DNA of 64,000 nucleotides from Alphaproteobacteria bacterium (GTDB lineage: Bacteria > Pseudomonadota > Alphaproteobacteria > UBA6615). Under the pieces are notes generated by a model that was not told the DNA's origin, searched no databases, and worked only from the letters and a program-made list of their open reading frames with translations. How positions within the stretch are numbered: the first letter of the stretch is position 1; every line of letters begins with the position of its first letter. Both the position numbers and the translations under genes were made by a program. Below, in pieces: positions 49,511 to 59,227 of this stretch. The stretch covers positions 1-64,000 of the forward strand of contig JAKUPN010000003.1 in assembly GCA_022449545.1 (NCBI GenBank), in the 5' to 3' direction.

Positions 49511-49539
49511 TCAACAGGGCTTATCGCCTATTGCTACAA

Positions 49540-49785
49540 TCATTTTTTTTTGGATTCTAATTTGCGAAGACGTTCTTCGATTTTTTCCTGTTCTGTGCGT
49601 GATTTAGAAAGCATGGCTTTTACTACGTCAAACTCTTCACGGCTAACGAGATTCAAACGATCCAGAATTTTTTCAACTCTTGAATTAACTAAAGCTTCTA
49701 TTTCTTCTCTCATTCCACTTGCTAAGCCAGCTGCACTATTGGCCATTTTTGCTATATCGTCTAATAATCTATTCCGTATTTGCAT
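49540..49785 (-). CDS. ubiK: accessory factor UbiK family (BMFP domain) protein
   Basis: An 81-residue coiled-coil protein. The family pattern is LLDDIAKMANSAAGLASGMREEIE followed by VSREEFDVVKAMLSKSR and a Lys/Glu-rich coiled coil ending RKLESKKK (shown in parts: LLDDIAKMANSAAG, REEFDVVKAM). UbiK helps assemble aerobic ubiquinone biosynthesis, and the domain is membrane-fusogenic in Brucella BMFP. AAGGAG lies 5 bases before the ATG at 49785; a longer open frame to 49992 overlaps the divergent epimerase gene and is rejected. Confidence 0.9.
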   Translation of the reverse strand: MQIRNRLLDDIAKMANSAAGLASGMREEIEALVNSRVEKILDRLNLVSREEFDVVKAMLSKSRTEQEKIEERLRKLESKKK

Positions 49786-49909
49786 ATTATAACTCCTTAG
49801 TTGATTAACCATATGATAGCAAAGATGAGACCCGCAAGTTTTCAGCATATAGTTTTTTATATACATATTGATAAGATTATAAAACGAATAAATCAAAAAT
49901 AGGATTTCG

Positions 49910-50896
49910 ATGATTGTAGTAACTGGAGGCGCTGGATTTATAGGATCTAATCTTGTTGCCGCCCTTGAAGAGGAAACTAACGAAGATATCATTGTCTGCG
50001 ATTACATTGATAGTTCTGACAAGTGGCAAAATATAAAAAAAAGAAAAAGAAAAGAGGTGATATCACCAGATAATCTTCTGCAATGGCTATCCGATCATAT
50101 CTCGAAAGTAGAAATCATATTTCACTTAGGAGCTATTTCCTCGACTACTGAGAGAAACACAGAACAAATAGTTTCAAATAATTATTGTTTTAGCCAAAAT
50201 CTCTGGAAAATATGCACTAATCATAATTTACGACTAATTTATGCCTCATCAGCAGCTGTTTATGGGAATGGTAACGCAGGATTTGAAGATAAAGTTTCAT
50301 TGCCATATATGGAAAAACTTTACCCTTTAAATCCATATGGTTGGTCAAAGCTCTTGTTTGATCAAAAAGTCGCATATTATTCAGAAGTTAAAAATTTTAT
50401 GCCCCTACAATGGGCAGGTCTTCGCTTTTTTAATGTCTATGGCCCTAACGAATTTCATAAAAAAAACCAGCAGAGTGTAATACCTCAATTTTGGAAACAA
50501 ATAAAAGAGACTGGAGAGGCAAAGCTTTTCAAATCATACGACCCTAAGTATCCAGATGGAGGTCAGATGCGTGACTTCATTTATATCGATGACTGTATCA
50601 ATGTTATGATATGGCTTTATGAAAATATTAATACTTCAGGAATTTTTAATGTTGGGACTGGTCAGGCACGCACATTCGAAGACGTAGCTAAAGCTATATC
50701 AGATGGGCAAAAAACAAACACAAATATAGAATACTTCCACATGCCGCCCAATGTTAAAAAACACTACCAGTACTTTACTCAAGCAGATATTAAGAATTTA
50801 AGAGATGCGGGTTACACAAAAAACTTTACAAGTCTCGAAGACGGTGTAAATGCGTATATTGAAAACTTTCTTGCTACAAACGACCCTTACAGATGA
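49910..50896 (+). CDS. ADP-L-glycero-D-manno-heptose 6-epimerase (HldD/RfaD-like)
   Basis: A 328-residue extended SDR. IVVTGGAGFIGSNLVAAL begins the protein; then DYIDSSDKWQNIK, HLGAISSTTE, ASSAAVYGNG, the catalytic NPYGWSKLLFD and FFNVYGPNEFHK, all matching HldD. It makes the ADP-heptose used in the LPS inner core. It is divergent from ubiK across about 125 bases and is followed by lgt after 51 bases. Presence implies a heptose-containing LPS, although the other heptose genes are outside the window. Confidence 0.9.
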   Translation: MIVVTGGAGFIGSNLVAALEEETNEDIIVCDYIDSSDKWQNIKKRKRKEVISPDNLLQWLSDHISKVEIIFHLGAISSTTERNTEQIVSNNYCFSQNLWKICTNHNLRLIYASSAAVYGNGNAGFEDKVSLPYMEKLYPLNPYGWSKLLFDQKVAYYSEVKNFMPLQWAGLRFFNVYGPNEFHKKNQQSVIPQFWKQIKETGEAKLFKSYDPKYPDGGQMRDFIYIDDCINVMIWLYENINTSGIFNVGTGQARTFEDVAKAISDGQKTNTNIEYFHMPPNVKKHYQYFTQADIKNLRDAGYTKNFTSLEDGVNAYIENFLATNDPYR

Positions 50897-50947
50897 ACAC
50901 TCTATAAAGTAAACTCATAGTATATTTGTTTAAAGCCACGAGGGAAA

Positions 50948-51751
50948 ATGTCATTTCCTAATATAGACCCCGTTGCAATTACCTTAGGATCAATCGCTAT
51001 TCGTTGGTATAGCCTCGCCTATATTTTTGGGTTACTCGCCGGCTACTGGTATATCAATCAACTTATAAAAAGACCTCCACCGGTTCTAACTCAAAATCAA
51101 CTTAGTAAGTTTTTTAGCTGGGTTATTGTTGCTGTAATCTGCGGAGGTCGCCTCGGTTATGTAATATTTTATCAAGGTTCATATTACATTGAACATCCGA
51201 TTAAGGTTTTCTATTTATGGGAAGGTGGAATGTCATTTCACGGTGGCATTATTGGGGTAATTATTGCAGTTTGGGTTTTTTCACGACAGCATAAAGTTAA
51301 ACTACTTGGCTTAAGTGATCTGCTCGCATGCGCAGCCCCCATAGGTATTTTTTTTGGTCGATTAGCAAACTTTATAAATGGCGAGCTTTATGGAAGAGTA
51401 AGTGAGGTGCCGTGGGCCATCGTATTCCCAGCTGGAGGTGAGCAACCTCGTCATCCCAGTCAGCTTTATGAGGCAGTTCTAGAAGGTTTTATTTTATATT
51501 TTATCCTTTTGATTTTAATTAGTTTTACTAACATTCGTTATAAGACAGGCTTAGTTACTGGTGTTTTTCTCAGCGGCTATGGTTTAGCCCGAATTATAGT
51601 AGAACAATACAGAGAACCAGATATTCAACTTGGCTTTTTTATATTTCAAACCACCATGGGACAATGGTTATCTGTTCCATTACTCTTGCTAGGACTCTAT
51701 CTAACCTACAGATCATTTTTTATTCTCGATTCAAAACGCAAAAAACATTAG
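50948..51751 (+). CDS. lgt: prolipoprotein diacylglyceryl transferase
   Basis: A 267-residue inner-membrane enzyme with seven hydrophobic helices that transfers diacylglyceryl from phosphatidylglycerol to the lipobox Cys of lipoproteins. Motifs: IRWYSLAYIFGLLAGYW, GGRLGYVIFY, GGMSFHGGIIG, the Lgt signature GRLANFINGELYGR and RHPSQLYEAVLEG. GAGGGAAA precedes the ATG. It starts the lgt-midA-pgeF run. Confidence 0.96.
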   Translation: MSFPNIDPVAITLGSIAIRWYSLAYIFGLLAGYWYINQLIKRPPPVLTQNQLSKFFSWVIVAVICGGRLGYVIFYQGSYYIEHPIKVFYLWEGGMSFHGGIIGVIIAVWVFSRQHKVKLLGLSDLLACAAPIGIFFGRLANFINGELYGRVSEVPWAIVFPAGGEQPRHPSQLYEAVLEGFILYFILLILISFTNIRYKTGLVTGVFLSGYGLARIIVEQYREPDIQLGFFIFQTTMGQWLSVPLLLLGLYLTYRSFFILDSKRKKH

Positions 51752-51787
51752 TAACAAAATGTAAAATATTTTAAACATATTATCTTA

Positions 51788-52918
51788 ATGAAATTAAACA
51801 CAAATAGCCTAAGCCAAATATTAGCTCGAAGAATCATAAATGGTGGAGCAATAAGTGTCCACGAGTTTATGTCAGAGGCTCTGAATCATCCCGAGCATGG
51901 TTATTATACCAAAAGTAATCCGATTGGCCGCTCGGGAGATTTTATCACTGCCCCAGAAATTAGTCAGATGTTCGGTGAGCTTATAGGTATTTGGTGCGCC
52001 ACTACTTGGCTTAAGATTGGGAAACCCAAATCTTTTATTTTAATGGAGTTAGGGCCTGGCCGAGGAACATTGATAGTAGACGCTCTTCGAGCTTTAAAAA
52101 AACTCCCTGAGTTTCTAAAAACCATGGAATTGCATTTTGTTGAAATAAACCCTCAATTAAAAAAAACACAAGAAAAGCTTTTATCAGACTTTAAAATAAC
52201 TTGGCATAAAAAGCTTAGCGACATACCCCAAAAACCAACTATATTTATTGCTAATGAGTTTTTTGATGCTCTGCCTATAGAACAATTTTTTTTTAGAAAT
52301 AAAAAATGGTACCGAAGAAAAGTTGATCTTGCCGAAAAAAAATATCAATCAGAGCCTAAGTTCACTTTCATTGAAGAGCCCTCTTCTTTATCAGACGTAG
52401 ATGGACAATTTGTTATTAATTCAGAATGGCTTAACGGATCAATTTTTGAATTCTCACCTCAGTCGAGAGAAGTTATTACTAAAATTTCCAAACATATAAA
52501 TTATTACAATGGAGCGGCACTAATTGTAGATTATGGGTATTATGAGCCTAATACTAATAGCACTCTCCAAGCTATTCAAAGACATAAATATGTTGACGTT
52601 TTAAATGAGCCTGGATGCTCTGACCTTACCGCACATGTTGATTTTAAAGCTCTTTCTTCCATTGCTAAGATTAATGGAATATCCTGCTGGGGACCTATAT
52701 CTCAAGGCAGTTTTTTAAGGAGACTCGGAATAGAAACTAGAGCAGACAAACTCTCAGTTTCAGCCTCAAAAGAAACTAAAGAATCAATAAAACGTGCCAA
52801 ACAAAGACTAATAAATGAAGACCAAATGGGCTCTTTATTTAAGGCTATGGTTCTAGGGCGAAAGTCCTCTTATCCTTTCCCAGGATTTTTAAGTAACGAT
52901 TTAAGTGAAACCACATGA
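51788..52918 (+). CDS. MidA/NDUFAF7-type SAM-dependent methyltransferase
   Basis: A 376-residue COG1565 (DUF185) protein. The SAM-binding segment is LMELGPGRGTLIVDALRAL, the N-terminus has HPEHGYYTKSNPIGRSGDFITAPEISQMFGEL, given here in parts (HPEHGYYTK; GDFITAPEISQMFGEL), and later NEFFDALPIEQFF and ALIVDYGYYEP. Mitochondrial NDUFAF7 methylates an arginine of complex I subunit NDUFS2; the bacterial role is unproven. Its last 4 bases overlap the pgeF start, so the two are translationally coupled. Confidence 0.92.
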   Translation: MKLNTNSLSQILARRIINGGAISVHEFMSEALNHPEHGYYTKSNPIGRSGDFITAPEISQMFGELIGIWCATTWLKIGKPKSFILMELGPGRGTLIVDALRALKKLPEFLKTMELHFVEINPQLKKTQEKLLSDFKITWHKKLSDIPQKPTIFIANEFFDALPIEQFFFRNKKWYRRKVDLAEKKYQSEPKFTFIEEPSSLSDVDGQFVINSEWLNGSIFEFSPQSREVITKISKHINYYNGAALIVDYGYYEPNTNSTLQAIQRHKYVDVLNEPGCSDLTAHVDFKALSSIAKINGISCWGPISQGSFLRRLGIETRADKLSVSASKETKESIKRAKQRLINEDQMGSLFKAMVLGRKSSYPFPGFLSNDLSETT

Positions 52919-53685
52919 TAAGAAAAGATGAATCACTGTCTAAGTTGAAAGGAATACGCCACGGTTTTTTTTCTAGAATTGGTGGGGTTAGTAAGGGAGT
53001 CTACCATTCTCTCAATTGTGGATTAGGATCCAGCGATGACACTGAGCATGTTATTGAAAATCGTCGCAGAGCTATGCTTTGTCTAGGGCTTCCAATTACA
53101 TCTCTGAGGACTGTTTATCAAATACATTCTGATTTGGTTTTAACCATCGAAAGAGACAGTGATAGCTCAGATTTCATTAAAGCTGATGCCCTGGTAACAG
53201 CAACAAGTGAAATAGCACTGGGAATCTTAACCGCTGACTGCGCACCAATTTTATTAGCTGACCCTATTAAAAGAGTTATAGGTGCCAGCCACTCAGGTTG
53301 GAGGGGAGCACATAAAGGAATAATTGGGTCTACAGTAGAATCGATGATAAATTTAAAGGCTAAAAAAGAAAATATTATTGCAGCAATTGGTCCTTGTATT
53401 AGCCAAGAATCCTACGAAGTAGATACCATTTTCTTAGAAAAATTTGAAAAGCAAAATTCAATCAATCGTAAATTTTTTATTCCAGGTAGAAGTGGTCATT
53501 TTCACTTTGACCTAAAAGGCTATGCAGTAAGCCGATTAAAAGAAGCCGGCATCACAAAGATTAATGCCCTTAACATAGATAGTTATAATGATAACGACTT
53601 TTTCAGCTATCGGAAAGCGCGTCATAAAAATGAATCTGATTATGGTCGTAATATATCAGTGATAGCACTTAACCAAATCTCTTAA
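52915..53685 (+). CDS. pgeF: PgeF/YfiH-type laccase-domain peptidoglycan editing factor
   Basis: A 256-residue multicopper-oxidase-like fold protein. The metal-binding signature includes RHGFFSRIGGVS near the N-terminus, TVYQIHSD, the ALVTATSEIALGILTADCAP segment, GASHSGWRGAHKG and AIGPCISQESYEV. In E. coli it removes wrongly incorporated L-Ser from peptidoglycan precursors. It overlaps midA by ATGA. About 270 bases of AT-rich DNA follow before prs, with a TTGACA at about 53787 that may be part of the prs promoter. Confidence 0.93.
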   Translation: MIRKDESLSKLKGIRHGFFSRIGGVSKGVYHSLNCGLGSSDDTEHVIENRRRAMLCLGLPITSLRTVYQIHSDLVLTIERDSDSSDFIKADALVTATSEIALGILTADCAPILLADPIKRVIGASHSGWRGAHKGIIGSTVESMINLKAKKENIIAAIGPCISQESYEVDTIFLEKFEKQNSINRKFFIPGRSGHFHFDLKGYAVSRLKEAGITKINALNIDSYNDNDFFSYRKARHKNESDYGRNISVIALNQIS

Positions 53686-53953
53686 TCAATATGCCATATC
53701 TTCTAAACTTAATTTTAATATGTATTATAGCTGCGTTACTTAGCTGTGTTCTCTAAATATTTTATCGTTAGAAGGCTATAGTAGATTGACAACATCAATA
53801 AAATCTAGTTTCTACCTAGTTTACACTTTAGGAACGTCTTGATAACTTCCACCTAACTGTCCTCGAAAATGAGTATATCGTTTAAATATATTTTCTGGCT
53901 AAACTGATGATTATTATTAATGGATCTAAGTGCGTCCATCACTTCGGAGAAAA

Positions 53954-54889
53954 ATGATGAAAGTGCTGGCGTGCAATAGCAATCGACCTTTGGCAGAAGC
54001 GATCTCGCAATACCTAGGTGTAGATTTGACCAAAGCCTCAATACGACGATTTTCTGATATGGAAGTTTTCGTTGAAATTTTGGAAAATGTTCGTGGAGAA
54101 GACGTATTTGTTATTCAGTCCACTTCTTATCCAGCTAACGATAACTTAATGGAATTATTAGTTACTCTTGATGCATTGCGAAGAGGTTCAGCCAGAAGGG
54201 TTACGGCAGTTATTCCATATTTTGGATATGCCAGGCAAGATCGTAAGACAGGGCCTAGAACACCTATATCTGCAAAACTTGTTGCAAATTTAATCACTAA
54301 TGCAGGAGCTGATCGAGTTCTTACTTTTGACCTACACGCTGGCCAAATCCAGGGATTCTTTGATATTCCCGTTGATAACCTGTTCGCTGGCCCACTCTTC
54401 TCTGAAGACATTAGCATCAATTATAACGGTTCTGAGCTAGTGGTGGTTTCTCCTGACGTAGGTGGTGTAGTTCGTGCAAGGGCTTTAGCTAAAAGACTTG
54501 ACGCAGATCTCGCGATCATCGATAAGCGAAGAGAGCAGGCTGGTGTATCTGAGGTTATGCATATTATAGGGGACGTAAAAAACCGTTATTGTATTATGGT
54601 GGATGACATTTGTGATAGCGCTGGAACTTTATGCAACGCGGCAGAGGCTCTGATGCATGATGGAGCAAAATCCGTGGATGCCTATGTAACACATGGTGTC
54701 CTCTCAGGAGGTGCAGTAAGTAGGGTAATGAAGGCACCTTTAGAGAAGCTCGTTATGACAGACTCTATACAAGCAACAGAATCAGTGCGTTTAACAAAAA
54801 ATATTCGACAATTAACCGTTGCTCCGCTACTTGGTGAAGCAATAAAAAGAATAAGCCAGGAGGCTTCGGTATCTAGTTTATTCGATTAA
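53954..54889 (+). CDS. prs: ribose-phosphate pyrophosphokinase
   Basis: A 311-residue enzyme making PRPP from ribose-5-phosphate and ATP for purines, pyrimidines, histidine and tryptophan. [10 protein letters not shown] and [15 protein letters not shown] (ATP and flexible loop), [18 protein letters not shown], and the PRPP loop [10 protein letters not shown] are visible. GGAG lies 4 bases before the first of two consecutive ATGs (53954, 53957). The in-frame GTG at 53930 is rejected. rplY follows 126 bases later. Confidence 0.96.
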   Translation: MMKVLACNSNRPLAEAISQYLGVDLTKASIRRFSDMEVFVEILENVRGEDVFVIQSTSYPANDNLMELLVTLDALRRGSARRVTAVIPYFGYARQDRKTGPRTPISAKLVANLITNAGADRVLTFDLHAGQIQGFFDIPVDNLFAGPLFSEDISINYNGSELVVVSPDVGGVVRARALAKRLDADLAIIDKRREQAGVSEVMHIIGDVKNRYCIMVDDICDSAGTLCNAAEALMHDGAKSVDAYVTHGVLSGGAVSRVMKAPLEKLVMTDSIQATESVRLTKNIRQLTVAPLLGEAIKRISQEASVSSLFD

Positions 54890-55015
54890 AATAATTGATT
54901 TTTTTTGATACCAAAATGTAGATAATATTGTATTCGGGAAATTTTCCCAAAAAAACAAACAAATTGATCTATCGGTTCAATCCGATTTATTTCTACCGGT
55001 AACGGAGAACTTGAA

Positions 55016-55705
55016 ATGACTGAAACAAACACATTTAACGCGGAAGAGCGTTCTAATGTTGGAACTGGAGCAGCACGTGCCACACGGAATGATGGCGGCA
55101 TCCCTGCAATTATATATGGTGCTAATAAAGACCCACTGCCCATAACAATTAAACCAGTGGAACTGAATGCTGAAATTAGTAAACCAGGTTTTTTTGCAAC
55201 GCTATATGATATTGAATGTGGTGGTAAAAAAGAAAGAGTCTTATGCCGTGACCTTCAACTTCATCCTGTTACCGATTCTCCTATGCATGCTGACTTTCTA
55301 CGCGTAACAGAATCCACTCAACTTAATGTTGATATTGCAGTTCTATTTGAGAACGAAGAAGAAAGTCCGGGACTAAAAGGTGGAGGAGTTCTTAATGTGG
55401 TTCGCCACTCAGTGGAAGTTAGATGCCTTGCAGGAGCAATCCCTGGATCAATTTTAATTGATCTAACTGGCAAAGAAGTAGGAGATAGCATTCATATTTC
55501 AGATGTAAATCTACCTGAAGATGTCCAACCAACAATTGATGATCGTGATTTCACTATAGCCACTATAGCCGCACCAACTATTGTGGAAGAAGTTGTAGAA
55601 GAAGAGTTAGACGAGCTTGAAGGCGAAGAAGGGCTAGAAGAAGGTGCAGAAGATGGAGAAACAGAAGACGAGAAAACCGAGGAAGATAGTGGAGACGAAG
55701 CCTAG
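55016..55705 (+). CDS. rplY: 50S ribosomal protein bL25/general stress protein Ctc
   Basis: A 229-residue two-domain form of bL25, which binds 5S rRNA. The N-terminal domain has RNDGGIPAIIYG and the C-terminal TL5-type domain has DITGKEVGDSIHISD-like sequence (here LIDLTGKEVGDSIHISDVNL). The last 45 residues are almost entirely Glu, Asp, Gly and Thr, a common acidic tail in alphaproteobacteria. Start ATG 55016 is preceded by GGAG 8 bases upstream. pth follows after 23 bases, as in many alphaproteobacteria. Confidence 0.96.
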   Translation: MTETNTFNAEERSNVGTGAARATRNDGGIPAIIYGANKDPLPITIKPVELNAEISKPGFFATLYDIECGGKKERVLCRDLQLHPVTDSPMHADFLRVTESTQLNVDIAVLFENEEESPGLKGGGVLNVVRHSVEVRCLAGAIPGSILIDLTGKEVGDSIHISDVNLPEDVQPTIDDRDFTIATIAAPTIVEEVVEEELDELEGEEGLEEGAEDGETEDEKTEEDSGDEA

Positions 55706-55728
55706 TTATCTTATCGGGGCTTGTTAAA

Positions 55729-56421
55729 ATGCACCTAATTGTGGGGCTGGGAAACCCTGGAAAAAAACACGAGAATAATCGTCATAATATTGGCTTTATG
55801 GCAATTGAAAACATAGTTCAAAAACATGGTTTATCGTCACCTAGATCACGCTTTCTAGCCGAAACGTATGAGACTATCATTGGTGGCAATAAGATTTTGT
55901 TACTTAAACCTTCTACATTCATGAATGAATCAGGAAAGGCTGTGTATCAAGCAGCAAATTTCTACAAAGTTCCATCTGAAAAAATTATAATTTTCCATGA
56001 TGAAATTGATTTAATTGCGGGAAAAATTAAGCTTAAGCGTGGGGGTGGTCACGCAGGACATAATGGACTTCGTTCAATTCACAATCACTTAGGATCGTCT
56101 GAGTTTATACGGGTTCGTATAGGAATCGGCCACCCTGGAACCAAAGATAAAGTTAATAGCCACGTTCTCGGCAATTTTTCAGCAGATGAAAAAAAATGGG
56201 TGGAAGAGAAACTTAACTCTCTAACCCAATCACTCCCGTCTCTAATTTGTGGTAATGAGAGAGACTTTATGAGCCAGGTCTCGGGATCGGATACAAGAAA
56301 GTCCGACAAAAATGAGGCTCAAAACTCCGCAGATCAGATTAAAATTAAGGCAAAATCACAACAAAAAACATCTTTGATGAGTGCCTTTATTAAAGCGTTA
56401 TCCAAAAAGGCAAAAAAATAA
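55729..56421 (+). CDS. pth: peptidyl-tRNA hydrolase
   Basis: A 230-residue esterase that recycles tRNA from prematurely released peptidyl-tRNA. VGLGNPGKKHENNRHNIGF contains the catalytic His and Asn; LLKPSTFMNESG, FHDEIDLIAGKIKLKRGGGH and NGLRSIHNHLGS complete the family core by about residue 185. A basic, low-complexity C-terminal tail follows, as in other alphaproteobacteria. It lies between rplY and ychF; ychF starts one base after its stop. Confidence 0.96.
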   Translation: MHLIVGLGNPGKKHENNRHNIGFMAIENIVQKHGLSSPRSRFLAETYETIIGGNKILLLKPSTFMNESGKAVYQAANFYKVPSEKIIIFHDEIDLIAGKIKLKRGGGHAGHNGLRSIHNHLGSSEFIRVRIGIGHPGTKDKVNSHVLGNFSADEKKWVEEKLNSLTQSLPSLICGNERDFMSQVSGSDTRKSDKNEAQNSADQIKIKAKSQQKTSLMSAFIKALSKKAKK

Positions 56422-56422
56422 T

Positions 56423-57520
56423 ATGGGTTTTAATTGTGGTATAGTCGGCCTGCCTAACGTGGGAAAATCAACATTATTCAATGCATTAACAGCTACTATT
56501 CAAGCCCAGGCTGCAAATTATCCTTTTTGTACTATTGAACCTAATACTGGAAGAGTAGCTGTTCCTGATGAACGCCTAAATACTCTAGCCTCTCTGGCTA
56601 AATCAGAAGAAATCGTTCCGACTTATATCGAGTTTGTTGACATCGCTGGTCTGGTAAAAGGTGCAAGTTGTGGAGAGGGTTTGGGAAATCAATTTCTTGG
56701 TCAAATTCGAGAAGTGGACGCGATATGTCATGTTGTAAGATGTTTTGAAGACGAGGATATTACACATGTTGAAGGTCATGTTGATGCAATTCGTGATGCC
56801 GAAATTATAGAAACTGAGCTAATGATATCTGATCTAGAAAGTGTAGAAAAAAGAATAGAAAACTTAAAAAAAAGATCCCAGAATATTGATAATTCATTGA
56901 AAAACCAGCTTGAAGTTTTATCTTTAGCCCAAGAAACACTGAGTAAAGGCGAACCTCTACGAAAGTTACTAATACCTACAGAATTGAAAAAGGATTTTAG
57001 TAATTTAAAACTTTTATCCTCTAAGCCTGTTTTATTTATATGTAATGTGGATGAAGAATCAGCCTCGACAGGTAACTTTTTTTCTGAAAAACTATCTATC
57101 ATGGCGAATGAAAAAGACGCTAAAAGTGTCATTGTTTCTGCAGCAATTGAAGCCGAGGTCGCCCAACTTAACAACCAAGATCAATTAGAGTTTTTGCACG
57201 GCCTAGGTTTATCAGAGACCGGTTTGTCGCGTGTGATTCAAATGGGCTATAAATTATTGGATCTTATTACATTTCTTACGGCTGGCCCGAAGGAGTCAAG
57301 AGCCTGGACGATACCTAGAGGAACTCTGGCACCAGACGCAGCAGGAACAATACATAGTGATTTCAAAAAGGGGTTCATCAGCGCCGAGACCATAAGCTAT
57401 AATGACTATATTTCCAACGGAGGTGAACAGAAAGCACGTGAAAACGGTAAAATGCGCCTTGAAGGAAAAGATTATGTCATACGAGATGGTGATGTAGTAT
57501 TGTTTCGTTTCAACGTTTGA
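56423..57520 (+). CDS. ychF: redox-regulated ATPase YchF (Obg family)
   Basis: A 365-residue P-loop ATPase that associates with ribosomes. It begins MGFNCGIVGLPNVGKSTLFN (Walker A), then NYPFCTIEPNTGRV, DIAGLVKGAS (G3), ICNVDEES (the G4 position reads NVDE in place of NKxD, explaining ATP preference in this family), and a C-terminal TGS domain with ESRAWTIPRGTLAPDAAG. The longer frame from 56381 overlaps pth and is rejected. Confidence 0.95.
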   Translation: MGFNCGIVGLPNVGKSTLFNALTATIQAQAANYPFCTIEPNTGRVAVPDERLNTLASLAKSEEIVPTYIEFVDIAGLVKGASCGEGLGNQFLGQIREVDAICHVVRCFEDEDITHVEGHVDAIRDAEIIETELMISDLESVEKRIENLKKRSQNIDNSLKNQLEVLSLAQETLSKGEPLRKLLIPTELKKDFSNLKLLSSKPVLFICNVDEESASTGNFFSEKLSIMANEKDAKSVIVSAAIEAEVAQLNNQDQLEFLHGLGLSETGLSRVIQMGYKLLDLITFLTAGPKESRAWTIPRGTLAPDAAGTIHSDFKKGFISAETISYNDYISNGGEQKARENGKMRLEGKDYVIRDGDVVLFRFNV

Positions 57521-57642
57521 AACACTGCGAATTAAAATTTACTTAAATATTTGGTAATTTGGATAAAAATTTTACGGAAATTGACCTCAAACTTAAAATT
57601 AATCAAAGGCTTTTCCCGTACAAAAATAGTAGGGAGAAAAAC

Positions 57643-58314
57643 ATGGGATACGACTTATCTTTAACAACTGCTGATGGGCACACGCTTGAAGCTTATTCGG
57701 CCATGCCTGATGGGGAACCTAAGGCTGGAATGGTAATAATTCAGGAAATATTTGGAGTGAATGAAGATATTCGTGAAACAGTTGATAACTTTTCTAAACA
57801 AGGTTATCACGCAATAGCGCCTGCATTATTCGATCGTTCAGAATCGAATGTTGTCTTGGGCTTTGATGAAGAAGGTATGACCAAAGGAATAGAGTTAAAA
57901 AATAACCTTAATTGGGACGACGTTATAAAGGACGTTAACTCCGCGATAGAGCACGTGAAAACAGCTGGAAATGTAGGAATAGTTGGTTTTTGTATGGGGG
58001 GCTCTGTTGCCTGGTTCGCAGCTTCTCGCTGTCCTGTCCAGGCTGCGATTTGCTACTATGGAGGTGATATAAACGCCAATAGAAGTAGCGAGTCTCCTAG
58101 TTGTCCTGTAATGTTCCACTGGGGGGCAGAAGACCAAGGCATACCTCTTGAAGGCGTAAAAGAAGTTGAAAGTGAGCATCCAGATCAAGAAAGTTTTATT
58201 TATGATGGTGCTGGGCATGGGTTCAGTTGTTCAAGACGTGGTTCCTATCATGAAGAATCTGCTAAAACAGCCATGAAACGTACTCTTGAATTTGCAGCTC
58301 ATAATTTATTTTAA
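57643..58314 (+). CDS. dienelactone hydrolase family protein
   Basis: A 223-residue alpha/beta hydrolase. The nucleophile Cys lies in VGFCMGGSVAWF, the acid in WGAEDQGIP and the His in GAGHGFSC, the Cys-Asp-His triad of carboxymethylenebutenolidase. AGGGAGA precedes the ATG at 57643; the frame runs on to TTG 57559, but that part is not family-like. True dienelactone hydrolases act in chlorocatechol breakdown, but many homologues have other substrates. It is convergent with the VOC gene. Confidence 0.9.
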   Translation: MGYDLSLTTADGHTLEAYSAMPDGEPKAGMVIIQEIFGVNEDIRETVDNFSKQGYHAIAPALFDRSESNVVLGFDEEGMTKGIELKNNLNWDDVIKDVNSAIEHVKTAGNVGIVGFCMGGSVAWFAASRCPVQAAICYYGGDINANRSSESPSCPVMFHWGAEDQGIPLEGVKEVESEHPDQESFIYDGAGHGFSCSRRGSYHEESAKTAMKRTLEFAAHNLF

Positions 58315-58360
58315 AGGAAACGTGAATTAAGTTATGACAGAAGTGATCCCTTTGTAATCC

Positions 58361-59227
58361 TTAATCTTCTTTGGCAAACACTAGAAAAACTCCGCAAGCC
58401 TCTTCAGAGGGAACTATTACTGCGTCGCTACTGTCCCGCTCGAAAGCCACCTGTTGCCCCGATAAATAAAGAGCAGTAGCCTGGGTGTTTGCAACCGTCA
58501 AAGTCAAAGCAGCCAGCCTTGGCAAAGGTAGACTTTCGTCAAATTTTTTATCATAGTGTCGCTCCGGAAAAGTCTTTGGAGTTACAAACCAAAGTTCATC
58601 ATTTCCTGTATCAACTGTTATGCTTCCTTTACGTTCATCTCCAGAAATAGATCTAGATCCAAATATCCGAGCGTAAGCATCCGCTACACCGGCAAGGTTT
58701 TGCATAACAACGGTAACTTCAGATATACCACGTGCTCCATTTGGATGAGATAACCATGCTGGCTGTCGAACTTTTTCTGGAGTTAAATGTTGGCTAGCAA
58801 ATGTCTCTAACCCAGGTGTTAGTTCAGCAGGCAAGTGCACATATCGAAAGCTAAGTAACTCTTTCTTTTCGTTAACCATAATAAGCCGCTGTAAATCCTG
58901 CGCATCAAGTGCATTTGCACTCTTTTCCTTTAGCCATGTTGACGTGGCATTCGCATCACTTGTAGCGAGAACAACCTTAAACAATCCGTCACCATTTTGT
59001 AAAAAATCTTCCAAATTATGAGTGTTTTGTTCCCTGTCAATCACGGCGATCATTTCAACATAATCATTTTCAAACATTATAGTATGATTGCCAGTTCCCC
59101 AACCAATATGCCTTCCGCGAGGTGTAAGTGTGAAGCCAAGCTTTTGATATGATAAGCGTGCTGATTCTAGATCAGCTACACCAACAAGTGCATGATCTAT
59201 CCCCGTTATTTGACTAGGTTTTACCAC
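58361..59227 (-). CDS. VOC-family (glyoxalase-like) protein
   Basis: A 288-residue vicinal-oxygen-chelate protein with two beta-alpha-beta-beta-beta modules: one from ITGIDHALVGVADLESA, the second from GISEVTVVMQNLAGVADAYARIFG (parts: GISEVTVVMQNL; DAYARIFG). It belongs to the glyoxalase-like subgroup without an assigned reaction. Start is GTG 59227, with AGGTGG 7 bases upstream. A 9-base inverted repeat lies about 155 bases upstream. It is followed convergently by the dienelactone hydrolase gene. Confidence 0.85.
   Translation of the reverse strand: MVKPSQITGIDHALVGVADLESARLSYQKLGFTLTPRGRHIGWGTGNHTIMFENDYVEMIAVIDREQNTHNLEDFLQNGDGLFKVVLATSDANATSTWLKEKSANALDAQDLQRLIMVNEKKELLSFRYVHLPAELTPGLETFASQHLTPEKVRQPAWLSHPNGARGISEVTVVMQNLAGVADAYARIFGSRSISGDERKGSITVDTGNDELWFVTPKTFPERHYDKKFDESLPLPRLAALTLTVANTQATALYLSGQQVAFERDSSDAVIVPSEEACGVFLVFAKED

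Noticed and set aside
49786-49992. Longer N-terminus for the UbiK-family protein
   Set aside because: It would overlap the divergent epimerase gene; AAGGAG before the ATG at 49785 marks the real start.
53787-53815. TTGACA-led promoter for prs
   Set aside because: A perfect -35 hexamer is present, but the sequence 17 bases on (TTTCTA) is a poor -10 box, so I do not list it as a promoter.
54971-54986. Hairpin ATCGG-TTCAAT-CCGAT before rplY resembling a tRNA T-arm
   Set aside because: The loop has 6 bases, not 7, and no acceptor, D or anticodon arms can be drawn around it; it is a simple palindrome in the rplY leader.
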